Shown here: piece by piece, positions 6,451 to 12,021 of the stretch
Layout: every line of letters begins with the position of its first letter
Position numbering within the stretch: position 1 is the stretch's first letter
Origin: Pseudomonadota bacterium
GTDB lineage: Bacteria; Pseudomonadota; Alphaproteobacteria; Rhizobiales; Beijerinckiaceae
DNA length: 12,021 bases
Direction of reading: 5' to 3'
Assembly (NCBI GenBank): GCA_023422485.1
Contig: JAGTAM010000658.1
Location: forward strand, 1-12,021
The notes under the pieces: model-generated
What the model saw: only the letters and a program-made list of their open reading frames with translations
Databases searched by the model: none
Told to the model about the DNA's origin: nothing
Made by a program: the position numbers and the translations under genes

Positions 6451-8751
6451 TCAGGGCGTCGCCGGGAGCGGTGCGCGCCAACGGTCGCGCATCGCCTCCA
6501 GGGCGTTGGCGTAATCGTCGCTCCAGGGCCGACGGGACATATCGGGCGCCACCACGCTCCAGCCCATGGACACCGCCTCGCGGATAACGGCCGCGTCGCG
6601 ACTCATCAGGACGACGTCGGAGGGCGCATGCGCGTATCCGGCGGAGGGATGCTTGGGCGGATCGCGGCGCTGCAGCAGGGTCAGGTTGCGCTCAGCGGCC
6701 AGTCTCGCCAGCACGTCCCTCAGGTTGAAATCCCGGTTGCTGATGTGGAAGGCCACGAGGCCCTGTGCGTCGAGATGGGCGAGATCGACCGCGAGCGCCT
6801 CGCGCGTCAGCAGGTGGATCGGGATCGCATCCGACGAGAAGGCATCGACGATGAGCACCCGCGCCTGACCGGCTCGGTCCGAGAGCGTCAAACGGGCATC
6901 GCCCTGGACGATCCGCGCATCCGGCGTGCATTCCGAGAGGAAGCGGAAGCTGTTCGGGTCCCGCGCGAGGCGGATCACCACCGGATCGAGCTCGTAGAAG
7001 GTCCAGGTCTCTCCGTCCTGCGCATGGCAGGCGAGGCTGCCGGCGCCCAGTCCGACGACGGAGACCGAGGGAATCAAGCCGTTCGTCCTGCGGCTGATCG
7101 TGAACACGTCCGATAGCGGCGTGCCCGGCGCGTAGTAAGTCGCTGGAACGGGACGTCCGGTGACGGCGCGGTCATCCGCATCGCGCAGGCGCATGGCGCC
7201 GTGGACGGTGGTGCCGTGCACGAGCAGACGAAAACGTCCATCCGGACTGGCATGCACGCGATGGACGCCGAAGAAACTGCGGTGGTTGCCGCCCTGCGCC
7301 ATTACCACGGCCTGCAGCAGGAGGCAGGCGATCCCGAGAGCGATCCCCACAAGCGCCGCCCGGGCGGGCGAGCGCCAGTCGGCCGCGAGCGCGAGTGCGA
7401 GACAGACCATCAGGACCTCGATTCCCGATTGCGGTCCTCTCACCACGGTCGCGAGCGACGCCGCGAGGAGCGCACCGGCCAGAGGAAAGGCAGCTCGGCC
7501 AGCCTGTCGCAAGACGGCGGGCAGGCCGCCGGCGCTGACGCCGGGCCGGCACAGGAGGGCGGCGGCGAGGAGCAGCGGATATTCGTAGACGCCGGAGAAC
7601 AGGTAAGGGGCCACGAGGGCGGCGAAGATTCCGCCGCACATGCCGCCGAACGAGGTGCAGAGATAGAACTCGGTCAACCGGGCTGCCGGGGGGCGGAGGG
7701 TGTAGACGGCACGATGCGCGATCAGCGCATTGACGAAGAGCAGACCGAGCGTCAGCCCGAGGTCGAGCAGGAACGGTGTCTGTTTGAGGACGACCACCGC
7801 GAGGGCAGCGACCGTCCCGGCGATCTGGAGGCCGGTGAGCAGGCGTCCGGCTTGGACCTGCCCCGGCCGCTCGGGGCGAAAGGCCAGGATGAAGCTGACG
7901 AGGTAGAGCGCGAGCGGCACGACCCAGATCAGGGGGATCGCCGCGACATCGGTGGAGATGTGGGCGGTCGCCGCGACGAGCAGCCCGGAGGGCACTGCGG
8001 AGAGGGCGATCCAGGCGAGTCGATGGCCGGGCTTGGCGTCAGTCGCCGGTTCCGACTCGACCGAGGCGGCCACCGGCGCGCTATTGCGCAGGCGCAGGCC
8101 GCAGGCGACCACGGCGCAGGTCAACGCGCCGTAGCCCAGCGACCAGAGGCGTGATTGTGCGTCGAGGCCGAGAAGCGGCTCCATCAAGAGCGGATAGGCC
8201 AGGAGCGCCGCGAAGGAGCCGGCATTCGAGGCGCGATAGAGGAAGTACGGGTCGGCACTGCGCGCGTCGCCCGAGCGGGCGAACCACGCCTGGAGAAGAG
8301 GGGCGCTCGCGGACAGCGCGAAGAACGGCAGGCCGATCGAAGCGAGGAACAGGCCGATGAGCCAGAGCGCCTCACCCTCGGCCGGCGGTGCCTTAAATCC
8401 CGTGGCCAGGGTGACCGGCAGGAAGAGGAAGCCGGTCAGTAGCACGAGAACGTGCGTGGCCAGCGCCGCCTGCGGTCGAAGCCAGCGTGTCAGCGCGTGC
8501 GCGTAGGCGTAGCCGGCCAGCAGCAGGGCCTGGAATACGACCATCGCCACCGACCACACGGCGGGCGAGCCGCCGAGGATCGGCAAGACACGCTTGGTGA
8601 ACATCGGCTGTAGGCTGAACAGAAGCACGGCCGCGAGGCCGAGCGTTCCGGAAAACAGGCCGACGAGACCGATACGGCCGGCGATGCGAACCGCCGGAGG
8701 GATGGACGAACCGTCCTGCTCTTGCTCCCGAGATGTCCCGACGAACGCCAT
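6451..8751 (-). CDS. Fused multi-spanning membrane / spermidine-synthase-like protein
   Basis: The 766-aa product has about 12-15 hydrophobic segments between residues 27 and 483, for example 30-48, 64-86, 98-117, 129-150, 247-265, 271-291, 305-322 and 463-484. A cytoplasmic-type domain with the spermidine-synthase fold follows (about 490-766). The latter shows the S-adenosyl-methionine-type loop VVGLGAGSLA (565-574), the acidic FYELDP (585-590) and DAFSSDAIPIHLLTREAL (636-653). These features match the proteins usually annotated as fused MFS/spermidine synthase. In true SpeE the catalytic strand reads like DCTDP; here it is DAFSSDAIP, so aminopropyl transfer is doubtful and the substrate is unknown. 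The start ATG is preceded by GGGGTAGG. The gene is convergent with thrS and lies 70 bp downstream of the MocR gene on the same strand, so shared transcription is possible. Confidence 0.85.
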   Translation of the reverse strand: MAFVGTSREQEQDGSSIPPAVRIAGRIGLVGLFSGTLGLAAVLLFSLQPMFTKRVLPILGGSPAVWSVAMVVFQALLLAGYAYAHALTRWLRPQAALATHVLVLLTGFLFLPVTLATGFKAPPAEGEALWLIGLFLASIGLPFFALSASAPLLQAWFARSGDARSADPYFLYRASNAGSFAALLAYPLLMEPLLGLDAQSRLWSLGYGALTCAVVACGLRLRNSAPVAASVESEPATDAKPGHRLAWIALSAVPSGLLVAATAHISTDVAAIPLIWVVPLALYLVSFILAFRPERPGQVQAGRLLTGLQIAGTVAALAVVVLKQTPFLLDLGLTLGLLFVNALIAHRAVYTLRPPAARLTEFYLCTSFGGMCGGIFAALVAPYLFSGVYEYPLLLAAALLCRPGVSAGGLPAVLRQAGRAAFPLAGALLAASLATVVRGPQSGIEVLMVCLALALAADWRSPARAALVGIALGIACLLLQAVVMAQGGNHRSFFGVHRVHASPDGRFRLLVHGTTVHGAMRLRDADDRAVTGRPVPATYYAPGTPLSDVFTISRRTNGLIPSVSVVGLGAGSLACHAQDGETWTFYELDPVVIRLARDPNSFRFLSECTPDARIVQGDARLTLSDRAGQARVLIVDAFSSDAIPIHLLTREALAVDLAHLDAQGLVAFHISNRDFNLRDVLARLAAERNLTLLQRRDPPKHPSAGYAHAPSDVVLMSRDAAVIREAVSMGWSVVAPDMSRRPWSDDYANALEAMRDRWRAPLPATP

Positions 8752-8767
8752 CGCCTACCCCGCACTC

Positions 8768-8789
8768 TGCGCGTCCTCGGATACGCGCA
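8768..8789. other. Small hairpin between the MocR stop and the fused membrane gene start
   Basis: TGCGCGT (8768-8774) and ACGCGCA (8783-8789) form a perfect 7-bp stem with an 8-nt loop. It sits 17 bp upstream of the fused membrane gene start. On the minus strand the T-run comes before the stem rather than after it, so it does not look like an intrinsic terminator for the MocR gene. A leader hairpin or protein site is possible. Confidence 0.35.
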
Positions 8790-8821
8790 AAAGCTTAAGG
8801 CCCGGCTTGCAGGTGGAACCT

Positions 8822-10216
8822 CTACACTCCCATCGCCCGCGCCAGTTCCGAGAACACCCGCGGATCGGCGCATTGCGCCACGTTGAAGCGCATGGCGTCG
8901 GCGGCGCCCTGGCTCAGCGAGAAGACGTTGCCGGGCGCCAGCACCACGCCGCGGGCGAGCGCACGGCGGGAGACCTCGGTCGCGTCGAGGCCGTCCGGCA
9001 GGCGCCCCCAGAGGAACATCCCCGCCGTCGGCACGAACGGCACCGCGACACCGACCTCGGCGAGCCGCCGCACCACCATCCCGCGGGCCTCCGCGAGCCG
9101 GGTGCGCATGGCATCGACGTGGTGGCGGTAGCTGCCCTCGGCGAGGAAGCGGTGGACGGTGGCCGCGGTGAGATGGTTGTCGCTCAGCGACACCGCGAGC
9201 TTGAGATCGACGAGACGCTCGACCCAGTCGTCGCGGATCGCGATCGCGCCGACGCGGGCGCCGGTCGAGATCGTCTTCGAGAAGCCGCCGACATGGATCA
9301 CCCGGTCGAGCCCGTCGAAGCCGGCGAGCCGCGGGCCCGGCTCGGCCTCGAAATCGGCGTAGGCGTCGTCCTCGACGATGAGCGTGCCGTGCATCTCGGC
9401 GAGCCGCAGGATGCGATGGACGGCGACCGGGCTCAAGGTGGCGCCGGTCGGGTTCTGGAGACCGGAATTGGTGATGTAGAATCGGGGCTTGTGCTCGATC
9501 AGCGCCCGCTCGAACGCCGCAAGATCCGGCCCCTCGGGCCCGAACGGCACGCCGACCATGGTGAGGCGGTTGGCACGGGCGAGCGCCTGGAACGAGAAGT
9601 AGCAGGGATCGTCGAGCAGCACCGTGTCGCCGGGCTCGGCGAGGAAGCGGATGATCAGGTCGAGGGCATGGGTGACCGAATCGGTCAGCACGAGCTGGTC
9701 GGGATGGGCGCGGATGCCGCGCTCGGTCAGCCGCAGCGCCAGTTGCTGGCGGAGCGGCGCGTGGCCCTGCGGCGTGTCGTAGAACATCACCGCCGCGCTC
9801 TGGCGCGCGACCTGCCGCAGCGCCCGTCGCAGTTCCGCCTCCGGCAGCCAGTCTGGCGGGAGCCAGCCGCAGCCGGGCCTCAGCGAATCGGGCCGCGCTT
9901 CCAGTGATTGCCGGGTGATCCAGACCGGATCGACCGCCCGGTCGAGCCGCGGACCGATCGCGGTGAGGCAGAGCGGTTCCGGGCGGGCGGAGACGAAGAA
10001 GCCGGAGCCCGGCCGGGAGACGATGGCGCCGCGCGCCGCCAGCCGGTCATAGGCTTCGACCACGGTCGATTTCGAGACCTGCATGCTCTCGGCCAGCCCC
10101 CGCACCGAGGGCAGACGGGCGCCGGGACCGAGCGCCCGTCCCTCGATCCGCGCCTCGATGGCACGCATCACCGTCTCGACCCGCGAGAGGACCGGTTCCG
10201 CGACCGTCACCGTCAT
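8822..10216 (-). CDS. MocR-type transcription regulator (GntR helix-turn-helix fused to PLP aminotransferase domain)
   Basis: Predicted pyridoxal-phosphate-dependent DNA-binding regulator of 464 aa. The N-terminal winged helix includes LPSVRGLAESMQVSKSTVVE and the wing RPGSGFFV (about 35-75). The rest has a fold-type I aminotransferase domain: LQNPTG with N255, IVEDDAYADF with the cofactor Asp at about 284 and Tyr at 286, and GGFSKTISTGARVG with Lys 314 as the Schiff-base lysine. All cofactor residues are present, so PLP binding is expected. I chose the ATG at 10216 because GGAGGGA lies five nucleotides upstream. An in-frame ATG at 10240 would add eight residues but falls within a palindrome and has no ribosome site. 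The gene is divergent from a small membrane-peptide gene, its likely target along with itself. The effector is unknown. A pure aminotransferase is unlikely given the clear wing. Confidence 0.9.
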   Translation of the reverse strand: MTVTVAEPVLSRVETVMRAIEARIEGRALGPGARLPSVRGLAESMQVSKSTVVEAYDRLAARGAIVSRPGSGFFVSARPEPLCLTAIGPRLDRAVDPVWITRQSLEARPDSLRPGCGWLPPDWLPEAELRRALRQVARQSAAVMFYDTPQGHAPLRQQLALRLTERGIRAHPDQLVLTDSVTHALDLIIRFLAEPGDTVLLDDPCYFSFQALARANRLTMVGVPFGPEGPDLAAFERALIEHKPRFYITNSGLQNPTGATLSPVAVHRILRLAEMHGTLIVEDDAYADFEAEPGPRLAGFDGLDRVIHVGGFSKTISTGARVGAIAIRDDWVERLVDLKLAVSLSDNHLTAATVHRFLAEGSYRHHVDAMRTRLAEARGMVVRRLAEVGVAVPFVPTAGMFLWGRLPDGLDATEVSRRALARGVVLAPGNVFSLSQGAADAMRFNVAQCADPRVFSELARAMGV

Positions 10217-10221
10217 GGCTG

Positions 10222-10228
10222 TCCCTCC
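10222..10228 (-). promoter_or_regulatory. Shine-Dalgarno site of the MocR gene that decides its start
   Basis: On the minus strand this reads GGAGGGA, followed by CAGCC and then the ATG at 10216. It is near the ideal anti-SD match and spacing. It lies downstream of the alternative ATG at 10240, which it therefore argues against. Confidence 0.75.
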
Positions 10229-10259
10229 GAACTGTACCATAGTTCGTCCCGGACAGTTC
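10229..10259. promoter_or_regulatory. Candidate MocR operator: three AYAGTTC half-sites
   Basis: Half-site A is GAACTGT (10229-10235, i.e. ACAGTTC on the minus strand). Half-site B is ATAGTTC (10239-10245) and half-site C is ACAGTTC (10253-10259). A and B form the palindrome CGAACT-N7-AGTTCG at 10228-10246; B and C are direct repeats 14 bp apart. MocR regulators are known to bind repeated half-sites near their own promoters, often as direct repeats. On the minus strand the palindrome contains TATGGT, a possible -10 box, which would suit autorepression. The link to this MocR protein is inferred from position. Confidence 0.5.
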
Positions 10260-10329
10260 TTCAGGATCGTACTGCAACCGTCCCTGTCGGGAAAGCGAGG
10301 TCGTCGTCATATCGGAACCGCCGAGACAC

Positions 10330-10335
10330 GGGAGA
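10330..10335 (+). promoter_or_regulatory. Shine-Dalgarno site of the 43-codon gene
   Basis: GGGAGA ends six nucleotides before the ATG at 10342. It is a good ribosome-binding match at correct spacing and is the main reason to accept the short reading frame as a gene. Confidence 0.6.
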
Positions 10336-10341
10336 CAGACC

Positions 10342-10473
10342 ATGACGCTTTCAGAAGACATCCATGCGCGCCGGCCCGACGCCCGCGCCTGGCTCGGCCG
10401 GCGCCTGCGCGACGCCATCGTCCTGGCTGCCGGAGCCTTGCTCGCCCTGCCGCTGATCGTGCCGTTCGCCTGA
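10342..10473 (+). CDS. Small membrane peptide (43 aa), divergent from the MocR regulator
   Basis: The peptide begins MTLSEDIHARRPDARAWLGR and ends in a hydrophobic stretch. Residues 1-23 are polar and basic, with RR at 10-11 and 20-21 and R23; residues 25-43 (AIVLAAGALLALPLIVPFA) form one membrane segment reaching the C-terminus. This suggests a tail-anchored inner-membrane peptide with its basic part in the cytoplasm. A good Shine-Dalgarno site precedes the ATG. I do not recognise a family; it lacks the DUF1127 pattern of small proteins found near some MocR genes. Its start is 125 bp from the MocR start, with the candidate operator between them, so MocR control is a reasonable inference. Its stop lies 6 bp from the stop of the convergent exported-protein gene. 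It could still be a chance frame. Confidence 0.6.
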   Translation: MTLSEDIHARRPDARAWLGRRLRDAIVLAAGALLALPLIVPFA

Positions 10474-10474
10474 G

Positions 10475-10490
10475 CCGCCTCAGCCGGCGG
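10475..10490. terminator. Possible bidirectional hairpin at a tight convergent junction
   Basis: CCGCC (10475-10479) and GGCGG (10486-10490) pair around TCAGCC in the 6-bp gap and the end of the minus-strand gene. The stem is GC-rich but only 5 bp and has no U-tract on either side. It is the only structure available to separate the two convergent transcripts, so it is recorded with low confidence. Confidence 0.3.
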
Positions 10491-10872
10491 TGCAGTTCGC
10501 CTCGAACAGCGCCCGCGCCCGCTCCATGGCCCGGAACGCCGCCATGGAGCCGGGGCTGCGCAGTTCCGGCCCCTCGGGCAGGCGTCCGAGAAATTTTTCG
10601 GAGAGATCGGCGACGAACGGGCGGGGGCCGGTATAGGCGCCCATGCGGTTCCTCACATCGACCGTGCCGCACAAGGCCCCGGCCCGGCCGACCCGCAGGT
10701 CGGCGACTCGAGCCTCGGGATCGCGCATCTGCTGCTCGATCAGGCTCAGCGCGGTGCGCGCCGCCTCCGCTCCAACGCCGGCCTCCGAGCCGTCCACGAC
10801 CGTCTGAGCCTCCGCCCCGCTGAGGCCGGACAGGAGCAGGACGGCCGCCAGGGCGGTCTTGGGCAGACGCAT
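10480..10872 (-). CDS. Small exported protein with two cysteines, function unknown
   Basis: The 130-aa product starts MRLPKTALAAVLLLSGLSGA, a typical signal peptide with probable cleavage after AEA (residue 22), so it is expected in the periplasm or outside. The mature part of about 108 residues has a predicted helix with EQQMRDPEARVADLR, then the motif GALCGTVDVRNRMGAYTGPRPF. That motif resembles a 'CGxVNxKNxxGGYxGxxxF' pattern I recall in small exported proteobacterial proteins. The second cysteine is close to the end (FEANCTAG), so an intramolecular disulfide is possible. The start lies 6 nt after the stop of the upstream exported-protein gene, pointing to co-transcription; its ribosome site, GGAAG, is about 10 nt away and weak. 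No enzyme motif is visible. Confidence 0.8.
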   Translation of the reverse strand: MRLPKTALAAVLLLSGLSGAEAQTVVDGSEAGVGAEAARTALSLIEQQMRDPEARVADLRVGRAGALCGTVDVRNRMGAYTGPRPFVADLSEKFLGRLPEGPELRSPGSMAAFRAMERARALFEANCTAG

Positions 10873-10878
10873 CGGGGT

Positions 10879-11799
10879 TCAGCTTCCTTTGGCGACGACT
10901 TCGATGTCGCGGTCCATCCCGCTCTCCACCTTGAACTCGCGGGTGAAGACCTGCCCGTCGTGGCGGGCGATCAGCACGTAGTCGCCCTCGGCCAGCGTGA
11001 CGGACGGGAAGGCGCCGATCGCCTCGCGGATCGTGTCGCCGCCGGGCGTCAGCACGCTGAAGGCGGTGCCGGCGAAGGCCTCGGAACCGGGGGCAGCCAC
11101 GAGCTTCAGGGTCACGGTCGCGGCGCGGTGGTTCATGGTCGCGTCGGTGACCTTGCCGTTCTCGACCCGGAGATCGGCGCGCTGGATCGCGTTCGAATCG
11201 CCGTAGCTCGACACGACGTGATAGGTGCCCTCGGGCAGGCGCACGATCTCACCGGCCTTGATGCCGCTGCGCACGAGGCGTCCTTCCGAATTCGTCCCGA
11301 TCGGCACGTAGACCGAGAAGCCGAGCTGGCTGCCCGGAATCTTCTGGTCGCCGACTGCCCCCGACAGCTTGAGCGCGCCCGCCGCGACGCGGAGCTGATC
11401 GGTGTTGGCGGTGCCCGCCATCGTGATCCGCTTGGAGGCACTGGCATAGCCGTAGGTGACGGTGGCGACGTAGGCGCCGGCCGCGAGCTTGAAGGTCGGG
11501 GCGGGCTCGTTCGAGCGGGCGACGATGGCGGGGCGGGCGCCATCGCCATTCTCGCCGTAGATGCGCCAGGTCAGGCCGGAGCGGATCGGCGCGTTCGCGC
11601 CGACGAAGACCGCCGAGAGCGTGAGGTCCGCCTCGCCCTCCGCCATGGGCGGAGGCAGCATTGGCCCGGTCACGCCCGGCGAGGGCAGGCCCGGCCCGAA
11701 CGGCGACGGCGCCTGTGCGGCGTCCGGCGCGACCGTGAGGACGGCGGCCAGGGAGACGACCGAGGCGATGATCGTGCAGCCTGCGGACCCGCGTCCCAT
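10879..11799 (-). CDS. Exported protein with three tandem beta-rich domains
   Basis: The 306-aa product has a signal peptide (MGRGSAGCTIIASVVSLAAV..., probable cleavage after AAQA at residue 30), a proline-rich linker (31-55) and three diverged tandem units of about 80-90 residues (59-142, 143-228, 229-306). Each unit keeps a core strand (LTWRIY, LGFSVY, TAFSVL) and a later turn-strand (KLAAGAYVATVTYG, RLPEGTYHVVSSYG, TLAEGDYVLIARHDG). This is the look of PEGA/carboxypeptidase-regulatory or Ig-like beta sandwiches, but I cannot name the family. The first longer in-frame ATG (11934) would add 45 basic residues before the signal peptide, so I prefer the ATG at 11799, preceded by GGAAGGA and GGGGACG. 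It is the first gene of a two-gene unit. A binding or envelope role is inferred; no catalytic motif is visible. Confidence 0.8.
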   Translation of the reverse strand: MGRGSAGCTIIASVVSLAAVLTVAPDAAQAPSPFGPGLPSPGVTGPMLPPPMAEGEADLTLSAVFVGANAPIRSGLTWRIYGENGDGARPAIVARSNEPAPTFKLAAGAYVATVTYGYASASKRITMAGTANTDQLRVAAGALKLSGAVGDQKIPGSQLGFSVYVPIGTNSEGRLVRSGIKAGEIVRLPEGTYHVVSSYGDSNAIQRADLRVENGKVTDATMNHRAATVTLKLVAAPGSEAFAGTAFSVLTPGGDTIREAIGAFPSVTLAEGDYVLIARHDGQVFTREFKVESGMDRDIEVVAKGS

Positions 11800-11945
11800 C
11801 GTCCCCGATCCTTCCGCTCGCCCTGCCGAGGGCCATCTCAAGCGCCGACTCGGCACCCTCGCGCTCTTGAAACCCGACCGTGGCGGCGGCATGGCGGTCG
11901 TGGTGCGAATGCCCTCATCCTTCAGCCCCTGCACGCGGATTGTCC
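11800..11945. other. Divergent promoter region between the exported-protein unit and the nitroreductase gene
   Basis: The 146 bp between the two starts should hold both promoters. TGCCGAG (11824-11830) and CTCGGCA (11849-11855) form a 7-bp inverted repeat with an 18-bp spacer, close to the exported-protein gene. No convincing -35/-10 pair was found on either strand. Confidence 0.4.
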
Positions 11946-12021
11946 ATGACCGAGATTCGAGACACCGCCGACGGTATCACCCTCGATCTGCTGCGCACCC
12001 GCCGCTCGGTGCCGCCGATGC
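11946..12021 (+). CDS. Probable nitroreductase-family flavoprotein, first 25 residues (partial, runs off right edge)
   Basis: Only MTEIRDTADG ITLDLLRTRR SVPPM is visible. The segment LDLLRTRRSVPPM matches the start of the YdjA-like nitroreductase group, where an RRS motif near the N-terminus contacts the FMN phosphate. These are FMN-dependent NAD(P)H oxidoreductases of broad substrate range in the cytoplasm. The ATG has no clear Shine-Dalgarno site; a TTG two codons upstream is the only nearby alternative. The gene is divergent from the exported-protein unit. With so little sequence the family call is likely but not certain. Confidence 0.7.
   Translation, partial: MTEIRDTADGITLDLLRTRRSVPPM

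Noticed and set aside
8594..9907. Plus-strand open frame opposite the MocR gene
   Set aside because: It covers parts of two real minus-strand genes, lacks any domain and has antisense-like composition.
10217..10240. Longer MocR protein starting at the ATG at 10240
   Set aside because: No ribosome site precedes it, it lies in the palindrome, and a strong Shine-Dalgarno site sits correctly before the ATG at 10216.
10083..10823. Plus-strand open frame of 246 codons across the MocR/small-gene region
   Set aside because: It is Arg/Pro/Ser-rich, crosses the operator and the convergent junction, and has no ribosome site. The 43-codon frame has better support.
11800..11934. 45-residue N-terminal extension of the triple-domain exported protein
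   Set aside because: The added residues are basic and low-complexity and would bury the signal peptide; a start with a ribosome site exists directly before the signal sequence.

Overview
The window reads as chromosomal DNA of a high-GC alphaproteobacterium, most likely a Methylobacterium/Methylorubrum-type member of the Hyphomicrobiales. This is inferred from strong G/C third-position bias, the alphaproteobacterial style of the two aminoacyl-tRNA synthetases, and short palindromic intergenic repeats of a type I recall from that group. No phage, IS element, CRISPR array, tRNA or rRNA was seen. Many long antisense open frames are by-products of the codon bias.

Left part (1-4000): the 5' end of ileS runs off the left edge on the minus strand. 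A 513-bp region without a convincing gene separates it from a tight plus-strand cluster. The cluster holds a DctA-type C4-dicarboxylate:cation symporter, a ROK-family sugar kinase that must use a TTG start, and an unrecognised 264-aa acidic protein whose ATG overlaps the kinase stop. The spacing suggests one transcript, although the pairing of dicarboxylate uptake with a sugar kinase has no obvious metabolic logic.

Middle (4000-6450): a 321-bp gap holds two related repeats in inverted orientation and a strong 13-bp hairpin about 65 nt before thrS. A complete threonyl-tRNA synthetase follows, with editing and catalytic zinc residues intact. Its stop codon is built into a perfect 17-bp hairpin, and a second, imperfect palindromic repeat lies next to it. 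Both sit in the convergent space facing the next gene.

Right part (6451-12021): two minus-strand genes encode a fused membrane/spermidine-synthase-like protein and a MocR-type (GntR-aminotransferase) regulator. Divergent from the regulator is a 43-codon membrane-peptide gene with a good Shine-Dalgarno site. The space between them has three copies of an AYAGTTC half-site, which suggests an autoregulated MocR/small-peptide module. Converging on the small gene is a two-gene minus-strand unit for exported proteins: one with three tandem beta-type domains, one small with two cysteines. The window ends in the first 25 codons of a probable nitroreductase-family gene on the plus strand.

The best candidates for something undescribed are the MocR/small-peptide pair with its operator, the exported two-gene unit, and the hairpin in front of thrS.
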